Shown here in pieces: positions 51,706-60,618 of a stretch of DNA of 64,000 nucleotides. Where the stretch lies: contig NZ_PPSK01000015.1 in the NCBI RefSeq assembly GCF_002903165.1, positions 28,149 through 92,148 of the forward strand. Reading direction: 5' to 3'. The notes below the pieces were generated by a model, which made no database searches, was not told the origin of the DNA, and was given only the letters and a program-made list of their open reading frames with translations. The position numbers and the translations under genes are program-made. Every line of letters begins with the position of its first letter. The stretch's first letter is position 1. The stretch comes from Halopseudomonas oceani (GTDB taxonomy: Bacteria; Pseudomonadota; Gammaproteobacteria; Pseudomonadales; Pseudomonadaceae).

Positions 51706-52752
51706 ATGAGCAAGCACGATACTCTGTTGCGCACGCTGGCGCTGCTGCGCCTGATCCCCCGAGCACCCGCCAAACGCGACACCAGCACCCTGCACGAGTT
51801 GCTCAGGGAAGAAGGCTTCACTGTTGACAAACGTACGCTGCAGCGTGACCTGCAAAACCTGAGCGCGAAGTTTCCGCTCACCTGCGAGGTGACCGAAAAG
51901 AATGCTCCGCATCGCTGGCAGTACACCGCCGGCTTTGCCAGCGACCTCCCCGCCATGGACACAGCAGAAGCGCTGTTTTTGGCGATGGCCGAGCAGAGCC
52001 TGACGAGCAAACTACCGCCCTCTGCCCTTGGTCATATCAGGTTGCGCCTGGCACGCGCGCGACAGCATCTCGACAGCCTGGAAACTAACGACCTGGCCCA
52101 CTGGGATAAACGTGTAGCCAGCATCCCCGAAGGCAAAGAGCTGATCGCGCCGACAGTTAAACCCGGTATCTGGGAGTCGATAGCCGACTCTCTGCTAAAC
52201 CAGCATGCAATTGATGTCACCTATCGCAGCCGCTTCAAGAAGGCACTTAAACAGTACACGGTCCACCCGCAAGGGCTAGTGGTACGCGGCGCCATCAGCT
52301 ACGTGCTGGCTACCATAGATGAGCACGAAGATATCCGGCAACTCGCGCTGCATCGCTTTCAAACCGTAACGCCCAGCGCCGAGACCTTTCGCCCCTGCCC
52401 GGACTTCAGCATCGAAACCTACGTGCAGCAGGGCAACTTCGATTACCCAGTCGATAGCCAGCCCGTCGAACTGGTAGCAGACATCTATCAAGACCTGGCC
52501 TGGAAACTGGAAGAAACGCCCCTAAGCAACGACCAGCAACTATCTGCGCCCAACGGCCAAGGCCGCGTAGAACTGCGCGCGACCGTGCCGAACGACAAGC
52601 AAACCCTATGGTGGATACGAGGTATGGGGCCAGCCTTTCTGGTCAGGCAGCCGGCCGAATGGCGTGACGCCCTCGCGGCTGATGCCGCTCAGGTGCTAGC
52701 CCATGCAAAAACCTGCGGCTACCAACCTGCCGCGGAGAATGCCTCATCATGA
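51706..52752 (+). CDS. WYL-domain transcriptional regulator 2
   Basis: A 348-aa regulator. Its HTH contains FTVDKRTLQRDLQNLSAKF; the WYL domain has VTYRSRFKK and VHPQGLVVRGAISYVLATI; the C-terminal part ends in TLWWIRGMGPAFLVRQPAEW. It starts behind AAAGGA, and its stop overlaps the HEPN gene (ATGA). Its closest relative in the window is regulator 3. It likely represses from the palindrome just upstream. Confidence 0.9.
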   Translation: MSKHDTLLRTLALLRLIPRAPAKRDTSTLHELLREEGFTVDKRTLQRDLQNLSAKFPLTCEVTEKNAPHRWQYTAGFASDLPAMDTAEALFLAMAEQSLTSKLPPSALGHIRLRLARARQHLDSLETNDLAHWDKRVASIPEGKELIAPTVKPGIWESIADSLLNQHAIDVTYRSRFKKALKQYTVHPQGLVVRGAISYVLATIDEHEDIRQLALHRFQTVTPSAETFRPCPDFSIETYVQQGNFDYPVDSQPVELVADIYQDLAWKLEETPLSNDQQLSAPNGQGRVELRATVPNDKQTLWWIRGMGPAFLVRQPAEWRDALAADAAQVLAHAKTCGYQPAAENASS

Positions 52753-53399
52753 CCTACGCCGAATTGAAGGAGCGCCAACGAGCAGAGCGCGACACCCACC
52801 CCACCAATCTGGCAGTGCGCGTGCATCGCGCACTCAGCTGGTTAAACCGCGCCGAGCAAAGCGACGACCTGGACGGACGCTTTGTCTTCCTGTGGATCGC
52901 CTTCAACGCCGCCTACGCCACCGAGATCGACGACCAGTTAAGGCTAAGCGAACAGAAAACCTTTCAGTCGTTCCTGCAAAAACTCTGCGATCTCGACCAA
53001 GAGCGCGCGCTGGAGAAACTGGTTTGGCAGGCCTTTCCCGGCAGCATTCGCGTGCTGCTGGACAACAAATACGTGTTCAAAAGTTTCTGGGACTTCCAGA
53101 ATGGCAGGATCAGCCATGAAGACTGGCAGGCACGCTTCAAGGCGGGCAAACAACGTGCTCACGCGGCGCTTGGCGCAGGCGATACGGTGCAGGTGTTGAG
53201 TGTGGTCTTCAGCCGCCTCTACACACTCCGCAACCAACTGATACACGGCGGCTCAACCTGCAATAGCAGCATAAACCGCGAGCAGGTTCGTGACGGCGTG
53301 GCCATCCTCGCCCAACTGGTCCCCCTGATCGTCAAACTCATGTTGGACAACCCCAACACCCTTTGGGGCGATGTCAGCTATCCGGTGGTAGACAGCTGA
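52749..53399 (+). CDS. HEPN-domain protein
   Basis: A 216-aa helical protein with the HEPN motif TLRNQLIHGG (Arg161, His166; Rx4H) preceded by a long helix-rich region (FVFLWIAFNAAYATEI is typical of Apea-like HEPN). HEPN proteins are usually RNases or RNase-like subunits in toxin and defence systems. It is translationally coupled to WYL regulator 2. RNA cleavage is inferred, not shown. Confidence 0.8.
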   Translation: MTYAELKERQRAERDTHPTNLAVRVHRALSWLNRAEQSDDLDGRFVFLWIAFNAAYATEIDDQLRLSEQKTFQSFLQKLCDLDQERALEKLVWQAFPGSIRVLLDNKYVFKSFWDFQNGRISHEDWQARFKAGKQRAHAALGAGDTVQVLSVVFSRLYTLRNQLIHGGSTCNSSINREQVRDGVAILAQLVPLIVKLMLDNPNTLWGDVSYPVVDS

Positions 53400-53502
53400 G
53401 GTGCCAGCACCTTGGACAGCATCTACATACGCGTTTGCTAACAACGCCAAGGTCACGCCAACGAAACAGGTTCATTCGACCTACTCGCGCAGCGACAGGC
53501 CT

Positions 53503-53519
53503 GCGACGCGCCTTGTCGC
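53503..53519. promoter_or_regulatory. Operator palindrome 3
   Basis: TGCGAC-GCGCCTT-GTCGCG; the inner GCGAC-N7-GTCGC is exact. It lies 46 bp before the start of the second FtsZ-C-like gene. Confidence 0.75.
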
Positions 53520-53565
53520 GCTGAGCTGCGATGATGCTACAAATATCACTATGTAGGAGTGTCCC

Positions 53566-54222
53566 ATGGAAATGCAACGCTTCACCATTGGGTGTCATGA
53601 CCACCTGAAAGGGGAAGCTTTTCTGATGTACTCGGACCACATCAATGAAAGCGGAAAGGTGGAAATCTGTGGGCCAACTGCCGAGTATGGTGGCCCCTAC
53701 GATTTGGCATTTATCATCAACGCGCCCCTAGACTATTTGCCGATAGAGATGGATGAGAGCGCCCTCGCCATCTTCGTGGACCGGATCAATCCGCACCGCG
53801 ACCTTCCGGATAGATGCCTTCAACTGATAGCACCCATCGATAGTTCGCCAGAAGATTTCAGTTCATGGGCCGAAAGGACCATGACTTCAGTGGTCGATAT
53901 TTTTCGCTATCCTGGGCTGGCGTGCATGACGTTTGCCGATTTAGTCTTCCTCTACGAGGAGAGCAAGGGCCGGCCAGTTACGTCCGCCTGGGTCAATTGT
54001 GACTGCAGTGATAATGAGCTGCTCATGCAACTTCGACAGTTGCAATTTAGCGCCTTAATTTGCCACTTCACCGATGGGCCTGAGTTCATTGAGTGCTCCA
54101 GATATACTCGCGTCATTGACATTTTGGACGCCAGCTTCCCTGACATCGAAAGCGCGCCTTTTGGTTATGGTGTCCATCCAAATAATCGAGAGACGTTATT
54201 CTTCCTTGGCGCCCCGAAATAA
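53566..54222 (+). CDS. FtsZ C-terminal-domain-like protein 2
   Basis: A 218-aa paralogue of the protein at 48899. The FtsZ-like part reads WAERTMTSVVDIFRYPGL then ACMTFADLVFLYEESKGRPV, close to FtsZ 'IAELITRPGLMNVDFADV'. It is followed by LQFSALICHFTDGPEF and, near the end, APFGYGVHPNNRETLFF, in the place of the FtsZ 'VIGTSLDPD..DELRVTV' strands. There is no GTP-binding domain. AGGAG stands 8 bases ahead of the start. It is followed by the nuclease gene at 54309. Confidence 0.6.
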   Translation: MEMQRFTIGCHDHLKGEAFLMYSDHINESGKVEICGPTAEYGGPYDLAFIINAPLDYLPIEMDESALAIFVDRINPHRDLPDRCLQLIAPIDSSPEDFSSWAERTMTSVVDIFRYPGLACMTFADLVFLYEESKGRPVTSAWVNCDCSDNELLMQLRQLQFSALICHFTDGPEFIECSRYTRVIDILDASFPDIESAPFGYGVHPNNRETLFFLGAPK

Positions 54223-54308
54223 AGCGTTTTTTAGTGCCGGCTCTCTTATAAGCTGCGAATGCAGCGATGCACATATGCTGAAACCTGACACCGCAAAGGA
54301 CTGTACCC

Positions 54309-55379
54309 GTGGACTTAGAACCTTTTCGTGAGCTGCTACGTACAGCTATTAATTTTTACCAGCCTCGTCGCGAGCAGAGTGTTTTTGCATTAGGCGGCCG
54401 CGGTTACTACGAGAACCCCACTACTGATCTCCTTGCCTTCTTTCTAGATCCAGAAGAGAGTCACGACTTGGGTGACTGCTTCTTGGCCTCCCTATTAGAG
54501 TGCCTACCCGGGACCGCTGAACTAAACCCTTTTTTGCGCGAAAGCCCCAAACGCGAAGTGCTCACCCATGCCAACAATCGCATCGACCTGGTGTTAGCCG
54601 GCGAAGGCTGGGACCTTGTACTCGAAAATAAAATATTTCACGGACAGGTTAATCCCTTTGATGACTACGAGGCATTTGCGACTCAAGTGATCAACGGCGA
54701 TGATCGCACTCTGCTTTACACTGTGCTTTCACCCTCAGGCCAAAGCAGCAGACCGGCATGGCATGGCTTAAGCTATGGCCAGCTTATTGGAGCGACGCGC
54801 CAGCGCCTGGCACACCAGATGCTGACTAACCCGATTAATAAATGGCAGGTAATTGCGCGCGATTTTTTGCTACACCTTGAAAACCTTACAATGGAAAAAG
54901 CCATGGATGCTAATGCCATCAACTTCGTCATTGAGAACCTTAGTCAAATTAACAACCTGGTGCGTCTGAAAGACAAAGTAATTGACGCTCTGGATGGCAA
55001 GGTCGTCGAGGCACTCGAGCGGGAGGTGCCAAACTACGAGCGTTACACCAGGCGGCATAATTGGAAGAATGGACCCGCTCTGCGCTTTGCCTCTGACAAT
55101 TGGAAAACATGGTCGGACGTCGTCCTATATTTGCGCTCGTCGAGCAGTACAGTGCAACCATCGATACGAGTGTACCTTTGCGAGATGGATGACTCGCTGC
55201 GCCAACAGGGACTGGATCTTTTCGTCGGCGGCGAAACCGAAGTCTGGCATGAAGGCAAAGGAAACAGCATTCTCTGCTTGCGTTGGGAGCTGGAACACTT
55301 TGATGAAGAGGAAATTATTTCTCTGATTGTCGAAAAAATGAAATTACTTATGCACTTTGAGCATGAGCTACGCCGTTAG
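54309..55379 (+). CDS. PD-(D/E)XK family nuclease-like protein
   Basis: A 356-aa protein (GTG start, AAGGA at good distance) of the PDDEXK_4 type: YYENPTTDLLAFFLDPEE at the N-terminus, then RIDLVLAGEGWDLVLENKI with Asp93, Glu106 and Lys108, and NPFDDYEAF. The family is often found in defence islands as DNA nuclease or as inactive partner. It is 86 bp behind the FtsZ-C-like gene. The C-terminal 130 residues are unassigned. Confidence 0.82.
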   Translation: MDLEPFRELLRTAINFYQPRREQSVFALGGRGYYENPTTDLLAFFLDPEESHDLGDCFLASLLECLPGTAELNPFLRESPKREVLTHANNRIDLVLAGEGWDLVLENKIFHGQVNPFDDYEAFATQVINGDDRTLLYTVLSPSGQSSRPAWHGLSYGQLIGATRQRLAHQMLTNPINKWQVIARDFLLHLENLTMEKAMDANAINFVIENLSQINNLVRLKDKVIDALDGKVVEALEREVPNYERYTRRHNWKNGPALRFASDNWKTWSDVVLYLRSSSSTVQPSIRVYLCEMDDSLRQQGLDLFVGGETEVWHEGKGNSILCLRWELEHFDEEEIISLIVEKMKLLMHFEHELRR

Positions 55380-55723
55380 ACTTTGCGCCATGCGTTACTA
55401 CTAGGCGCATTAGCGCGCACAATGATTCTATGGGAGCCGGAATGTAACGGGATTACCGGCCTCCCACAGCTCACCCCAGACATTGATAGAGCTAGGGCCT
55501 TCAGCTTCCACCCGCCAGACCTTAGGTCATAGCAAGGAAAATTTCTGGCATCGACGCCATCGAACGCAGGGCATTATTGCCGTGAAGTCCTAGGCATGGC
55601 CGTGTTATTTGACCTCCGAGCTATCCGCGCCACGCAGCAAAAAGAGGCAGAAGTAGCGACTGGCGCTAAGCTCCAGCCTCTCAAAACACTGCGGCAGCTC
55701 GGCAAACCTTTCAAATGAGCCAA
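55380..55723. other. Gap of about 340 bp, nothing recognised
   Basis: It lies between the nuclease gene and the convergent membrane protein gene. I see no coding frame, operator palindrome or clear terminator. Confidence 0.5.
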
Positions 55724-56275
55724 CTACGAACGACGACGTGATGGGATTGGAAAGCTGCCCTGCTTGTCCCTCACCAAGCCCTGAATCAACGGAGTTAGCA
55801 GCAAAGCCCAAAAAACGGACTTGCGTCTGCTGGCTGCCTGCTTACCACCGAAGATGTTTCCGAACTGCGCAAAAAAGAATACGCCCAGCGGAATTTTCAC
55901 ATAGAGCGCTAGCAGCATTTTCAGCACGTTCCGGTTATCAAGCCAAGTACGCACGACGATAAACAAGAGCAGCAAAGCATCGAGCACCACGGCAAGGGAA
56001 AACAGCGCCATACGAAGCTCGAAGACTGCCTCATCATTGGTGCCTGACCCTCCGCCTCCGGCTATTAACACCGCCAGCGCAGCGATACTCGCCGGGATCA
56101 GGTAAAGCCCGCCGACAACCATCACGTCCAGATGATTTCGATACACCACGATGTGCCGCTTCAAGCCTAAGCCGAGCCCAAAAGCAAATGGCAAGATCAA
56201 CAAGAGCCCGACGCCCACTACCCACCAGCTCAGCGGCAATGCACCCAATGTCGATTCAGCACCTGCGTTAGACAT
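55724..56275 (-). CDS. Membrane protein, partner of the coiled-coil protein
   Basis: A 183-aa protein with about four membrane helices (near residues 17-37, 49-69, 88-110 and 120-140) and a basic C-terminus ending SRRRS. Its start overlaps the end of the coiled-coil membrane gene by 8 bases. No family recognised. As a pair they could form a membrane complex, perhaps the effector or sensor arm of the cluster. Confidence 0.7.
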   Translation of the reverse strand: MSNAGAESTLGALPLSWWVVGVGLLLILPFAFGLGLGLKRHIVVYRNHLDVMVVGGLYLIPASIAALAVLIAGGGGSGTNDEAVFELRMALFSLAVVLDALLLLFIVVRTWLDNRNVLKMLLALYVKIPLGVFFFAQFGNIFGGKQAASRRKSVFWALLLTPLIQGLVRDKQGSFPIPSRRRS

Positions 56276-57485
56276 GCTGAACCTCCTGGCTGCGAGCAGC
56301 CGAGCGGTTCAACCACTCGCGCGCGTCAACACGCCAGATCGCCTTGAAGACAACAGTCAGGCAATACAGAAACAACAAGGGCAGGATGAGCGTCCGCAAC
56401 ACAAACAGCGCCATGACTTCCATGATGGTTTCACTGGCATTGGAGAGCTTCTCCTGTAACGCATCCAATGCCAGCGGGTTGACTAGCGTGGCTACGGTGC
56501 CGCCCACAGAATCCATGATGCCGGAAGCACCATCCGGATTCTGCGCTGCTTCACGCTCGCGCTGGATCAATAGCAGGCCGTTTTGAGTTTTGTTGCGCTC
56601 ATCCTCCAACAGATCAAGCTGATCCTCGTAAAGACCAACCTGCGCGATAGCCTTGGCGTGCTCGGGCGAACGCGACAAGAAGTTAAGGCGCTCGACGGTA
56701 TCCATGCCTGCCTCCAGCTCATCAAGCTTGGACTCTGCCTGACGTTGCTGCTCTATTAGCTGCTCACGCTGGGCGGCGAGTTCCTCAAGTCGCGCAGTGA
56801 GCACAGCTTCCCGTTCTGCGCGCTGCTCCTCAGCTTGCGACGCCAACGCACTGAGGGCTTGCGCATCTGCGCCTTTTACATCGACATTCTCGACCTCTCC
56901 CGGCAACGCTTCCAAGGCAGCAATCCCACCGCGGGACTGTTCAGCCAAAAAATACTCGCTGACCACACCGTTCAGGGCGACCACCATAACCAGTGCAAAG
57001 CGAAGGAAAACCAGAAAGGCAAAAAGGCGAACACTTTGATTAAACCCGGCGAGCGATGGCCGCAACAGACTGAGAATGACCACAGCACCAGACAGCGTCA
57101 GCAAGATTTTGAAGAACAAGTCAGAGACGACGCCAAGAAGCAGCTTTTGAATCAGCAGAGAACCGATCGATAGCTTCATGAGCGAGGAGTAATCCTCGAT
57201 CAGATCATTGAACGGATCTAGCACCTCTCCCAGACCCAAGCTGCCAGAAAAGACCACCATGCTGACTTCTACCTCGACACTTTGCAGTAGGGAAATCAGC
57301 GCATTGAGCAGCTTGGCCACACCAAAAGCTACTGAGGCCTGCACGAGAGAGCTGTCGATGTAATCGGTCGAGGCACGGTCGATCGCCCCTAACCAACTCA
57401 CCGCCATCAGTATAAGGACTGCAGCTACCACTAACGATCGGACACGTCCCTTTAAAAGGCCTGACGATTGCGACGTCGACTCCAT
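56268..57485 (-). CDS. Membrane protein with long coiled coil
   Basis: A 405-aa protein; the ATG at 57485, behind AAGGAG with 5-base spacing, is preferred. It has membrane helices near residues 15-35, 130-150 and 160-180, then a coiled coil rich in Glu, Gln and Arg (about 215-310; LEELAAQREQLIEQQRQAE), and a last helix near 360-385. This is a sensor- or pore-like layout, but I do not recognise the family. It is the first gene of a leftward pair, divergent from WYL regulator 3, with an operator-like site between. Confidence 0.75.
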   Translation of the reverse strand: MESTSQSSGLLKGRVRSLVVAAVLILMAVSWLGAIDRASTDYIDSSLVQASVAFGVAKLLNALISLLQSVEVEVSMVVFSGSLGLGEVLDPFNDLIEDYSSLMKLSIGSLLIQKLLLGVVSDLFFKILLTLSGAVVILSLLRPSLAGFNQSVRLFAFLVFLRFALVMVVALNGVVSEYFLAEQSRGGIAALEALPGEVENVDVKGADAQALSALASQAEEQRAEREAVLTARLEELAAQREQLIEQQRQAESKLDELEAGMDTVERLNFLSRSPEHAKAIAQVGLYEDQLDLLEDERNKTQNGLLLIQREREAAQNPDGASGIMDSVGGTVATLVNPLALDALQEKLSNASETIMEVMALFVLRTLILPLLFLYCLTVVFKAIWRVDAREWLNRSAARSQEVQHV

Positions 57486-57630
57486 GTTCACTCCTTGGTT
57501 ATCTTATTGATCAGACGGGGCAACTGGCTGAACAAACCGGCTTCCTTGCCCCCTGAGGAAGGTACAAGCGCTGAACGATGGAAACAACTGTCACCGCCGT
57601 GCTTTGCCCCCGCAATTATTCAGCACCATC

Positions 57631-57647
57631 ACGACAAACCTTGTCGC
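57631..57647. promoter_or_regulatory. Operator palindrome 4 (one mismatch)
   Basis: ACGAC-AAACCTT-GTCGC: one base off in the left arm. It lies in the 266-bp gap between the divergent membrane gene and WYL regulator 3, 145 bp from the former and 104 bp from the latter. An inverted variant, GTCGC...GCGAC, occurs near 57738. Confidence 0.6.
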
Positions 57648-57751
57648 AATGACGGCGTAAAACAGAATTTTGCTAACCCGCTTGATAACTACGAGCTCGC
57701 ATGAGTTGATGTAAAACGGCACCTTCATCACATGCAGGGGAGCCCCGTCGC

Positions 57752-58813
57752 ATGCGAGCAGCGACGCTACTTAAATCACCTCAAGACATGGACGCCACAG
57801 TGAGCGACACAAAAGACACTCTGCACCGAATCAAGCTAATGATCGCCCTCGTTCCTAAAGAGCCCGGCGATATCTCCACCAGAGAGTTGCTCTGCGCACT
57901 GGAAAATGAAGGGTTTAACGTTAGTAAACGCACTGTCCAGCGTGATCTGGAAAAGTCATCCAACACCTTCCCCATTTACCAATCCGTTGGGGGCCATCAC
58001 CCGCGCTGGAGTCGAAAAAAAAATGCACCGCTGGATACGGACATCATGCTCCCCGCCACTGCGTTAGCCCTGCATTTGGCAGAAAGCCACCTCAGCAGAC
58101 TGCTGCCGAGCACTGTGCTGCAGAGGCTAACGGCGCAATTTGAGCTGGCCCGGCACCAGCTCCTGAGCAATACCAGCAACACGTTTCACAACTGGGCTAG
58201 AACCGTACGTGCCCTGCCAAATGGCAAAGCTTTGCTACCTGCCGATATATCTTCAAACGTGTGGGAAGCTGTATCCGATGCCCTGCTGCGAGAGAGGCAA
58301 TTACGGGTTGTTTACCAAGCTCGCGAGCAGTCGACACCTCGCGAGCACGTACTGCATCCGGCAGGCCTGGTGTCACGACATGCGATTAGCTATCTGGTCG
58401 CCCGGACCCAAAGCTACGAGCAGCCAGTGCAGTTTGCATTGCACCGTATAACTGACGCAGAAGTACTTACAGCCCCTGCCATGGAACTGGAAGGTTTCAG
58501 TATTGACCAGTTCATCAGCCGCCAACTCAACAGCGAAGAAGACATCGCCACTGTGACGCTTGAAGCCGACGTGTCCCCAAGCATCGCCTGGCTCCTCAAC
58601 GAAACCCCACTGAGTATGGAGCAAAGTCTCACCCCTCTTGAGGACAGCCATTGGCAACGCTTGCGTGCCGTTGTCCCGAATGACAAGGAAACACGATGGT
58701 GGGTCTACTCGCTGGGAGAAAACATACGAGTAAGGGCGCCAGCCGACTGGATTGAGGAGATCAAAACCCGAGCGCAACAGACACTCGCTCAGTACCAAGA
58801 AAACGCTGAATAA
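57752..58813 (+). CDS. WYL-domain transcriptional regulator 3
   Basis: A 353-aa regulator with HTH segment FNVSKRTVQRDLEKSSNTF, WYL-domain VVYQAREQS and LHPAGLVSRHAISYLVART, and the terminal LRAVVPNDKETRWWVYSLG. It is clearly related to regulator 2, which shares 'VPNDK.T.WW' and 'HP.GLV.R.AISY'. The start at 57752 follows AGGGGAG; 57788 is an alternative. It stands alone, divergent from the membrane pair. Confidence 0.9.
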   Translation: MRAATLLKSPQDMDATVSDTKDTLHRIKLMIALVPKEPGDISTRELLCALENEGFNVSKRTVQRDLEKSSNTFPIYQSVGGHHPRWSRKKNAPLDTDIMLPATALALHLAESHLSRLLPSTVLQRLTAQFELARHQLLSNTSNTFHNWARTVRALPNGKALLPADISSNVWEAVSDALLRERQLRVVYQAREQSTPREHVLHPAGLVSRHAISYLVARTQSYEQPVQFALHRITDAEVLTAPAMELEGFSIDQFISRQLNSEEDIATVTLEADVSPSIAWLLNETPLSMEQSLTPLEDSHWQRLRAVVPNDKETRWWVYSLGENIRVRAPADWIEEIKTRAQQTLAQYQENAE

Positions 58814-59154
58814 CCTCAAAGCCGACTGGGGTCAAAGCAGGGCGCATTCAACGAGCGGTCTCTGAGGCCTAACGGAGCCCGTAGCAAAGGCAAAACGCCA
58901 AGAACAAAAGCGCCGGAGCATGCGCAAGGCGAGTGGAGCTTCTCGCTGCGCACTGCGCACTGCGCAAACAGCCTTTGCCTTGCTCCAGCAAGGGCGACGG
59001 CAGTGCAATCGCCTTTTGCCAGCCACAACGGCAATGCCCTCGCCAGCAGGCTTTCGGCACATTCCCACTCTCAAGAAAAAACTGGCCTTCATGCGACACA
59101 GCCTGTCGCGGTGCTGCTGCACAGTCCCCTGTAACAGTACAACGGAGGACTGAC
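58814..59154. other. Gap of about 340 bp before the zinc-ribbon gene
   Basis: No coding frame is supported here. The only feature I see is operator palindrome 5 at its right end, 45 bp before the zinc-ribbon start. Confidence 0.5.
59093..59109. promoter_or_regulatory. Operator palindrome 5
   Basis: TGCGAC-ACAGCCT-GTCGCG; inner palindrome exact and extendable to GCGACA-N5-TGTCGC. It lies 45 bp upstream of the zinc-ribbon gene. Confidence 0.78.
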
Positions 59155-59349
59155 ATGCCCTTTCCACCCAGCCCCACTACCTACCTATGCCGTCAATGCA
59201 GCTGGCGAAAAAGAGTTCGCCCCACAAGCGATGCCCTCGCGTGGGGGGTGGACTGTTTTGCCTCCTGTCCGCAATGCGGTAGCGACAATCTACAGATAAC
59301 TCATCACCCCAAATCGCGCGGCCCACTGGCCTGGATCTTCGGGCGTTGA
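59155..59349 (+). CDS. Small zinc-ribbon protein
   Basis: A 64-aa protein with two Cys pairs, YLCRQCSW and ASCPQCGSDN, forming a zinc ribbon. GGAGG precedes the ATG. It leads the operon with the GTPase gene 44 bp downstream and is the first gene behind operator 5. It may bind nucleic acid or be a small partner of the GTPase. Confidence 0.82.
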   Translation: MPFPPSPTTYLCRQCSWRKRVRPTSDALAWGVDCFASCPQCGSDNLQITHHPKSRGPLAWIFGR

Positions 59350-59393
59350 CTCTTAGCGCGAACGACAAATCAGCAGACAAGGAAGGACCTATC

Positions 59394-60503
59394 ATGACCA
59401 ACGTAACGTCAATGCACACGCCCAGCTCTATTGACGAGGCTATCGAAGGCGCTCTCAAGGGATCTGGCAAGATTAATATCATCATCGCAGGCAAAACCGG
59501 CGTGGGCAAAAGCACGCTCATCAACACGGTTTTCCGCGGCGAACTGGCGCAGACAGGTTCTGGTCGCCCGGTCACCCAACATACCGAGGAAATCTCCAGG
59601 CAAGGGCACCCGATCACCATCATCGACACCAAAGGTCTGGAGCTGAAAGATTACGACACCATCGCCGCCGAACTGACTGATGTCATCGACACCCGATCTG
59701 CGTCGCACGATGAAAATCAGCATATCCACGTTGCCTGGCTATGCATTCATGAGGACGGTCGGCGCGTCGAAGAAGCCGAGGTGGAGCTTTGCCGCCTGTT
59801 CACCGAAAAGAACATTCCGGTCGTGGTGGTCATTACCAAATCCCGCTCGGACGATGGGTTCAGCGAGCAGGTGAAACAGACGTTGCCGAGCGCCGCCGCC
59901 ATTGTGTCTGTTCGCGCACTAGCAGAAGAGCTAGGAGAAGACGAGGATCGCGTCACGCTCAAGCCCAAAGGTGTCGATAAATTGATTGAGGCAACCGCAA
60001 AGCTACTCCCTGACGCAAAACAGCGTGCCTACGCCAACGCATTAAACTCCCGTCATGCGGCAGCAATGAAGCTGAAGGTTGAGCAAGCCGAAACGGAAGT
60101 GGTAGTAGCTGCAGCAGCTGCAGGCGCGCTGGCTGCGGTACCTATCCCCTTTTCAGATGCGGTAGGCCTGGTGCCGATTCAGGTCGGTATGCTGGCAAAG
60201 ATCGGCATTACCTTCGGCATGGAAATCAGCACCACCGCCCTCACCACCCTGGTGACATCCACTCTGGGTGCAGGTGCGGCAACGCTGATCGGGCGAACCC
60301 TGGTGACCGGCCTGTTGAAGATGGTCCCCGGTGCAGGCAGCGTCGCAGGAGGAGCCATTGCGGCCGCCACTGCATCGGCTCTTACCAAGGCCCTCGGCAG
60401 CGCTTACATTTCCGTACTCACCCGCTTCGTCAAAGAGAATCCCGGCAAGGAGCTGGATATGACACTTATAGCTATGGAGCTAAGGAAACGAATTTCATTG
60501 TAA
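59394..60503 (+). CDS. GTPase with C-terminal hydrophobic (DUF697-like) domain
   Basis: A 369-aa Era/HSR1-type GTPase; the ATG at 59394 follows AAGGAAGG. The P-loop is GKTGVGKS (residues 33-40), switch II is IIDTKGLE, and guanine specificity comes from ITKSRSD. The C-terminal 150 residues hold hydrophobic alanine/glycine-rich helices (AAAAAGALAAVPIPFSDA, then TLGAGAATLIG), as in YcjF/DUF697 GTPases that associate with membranes. A strong hairpin terminator follows. It is expressed with the zinc ribbon under operator 5. Confidence 0.88.
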   Translation: MTNVTSMHTPSSIDEAIEGALKGSGKINIIIAGKTGVGKSTLINTVFRGELAQTGSGRPVTQHTEEISRQGHPITIIDTKGLELKDYDTIAAELTDVIDTRSASHDENQHIHVAWLCIHEDGRRVEEAEVELCRLFTEKNIPVVVVITKSRSDDGFSEQVKQTLPSAAAIVSVRALAEELGEDEDRVTLKPKGVDKLIEATAKLLPDAKQRAYANALNSRHAAAMKLKVEQAETEVVVAAAAAGALAAVPIPFSDAVGLVPIQVGMLAKIGITFGMEISTTALTTLVTSTLGAGAATLIGRTLVTGLLKMVPGAGSVAGGAIAAATASALTKALGSAYISVLTRFVKENPGKELDMTLIAMELRKRISL

Positions 60504-60514
60504 TTGGATCCATT

Positions 60515-60540
60515 GAAGCCACACCTCCGGGTGTGGCTTC
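60515..60540 (+). terminator. Hairpin terminator after the GTPase gene
   Basis: GAAGCCACACC-TCCG-GGTGTGGCTTC gives a perfect 11-bp stem directly after the stop codon. The T-run is weak (TGCACTTCTCTTGCC). It closes the zinc-ribbon/GTPase operon. Confidence 0.75.
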
Positions 60541-60618
60541 TGCACTTCTCTTGCCTTTGCGGCAAAATTGGTCGTACACCTAGCATAAACTGTGGGCTGT
60601 CACTGAAGGAGTATGAGA

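Noticed and set aside
57738..57756. GTCGC-N9-GCGAC as a seventh operator
   Set aside because: The half-sites are in reversed order and the spacing differs from the six sites; it overlaps the start of WYL regulator 3.
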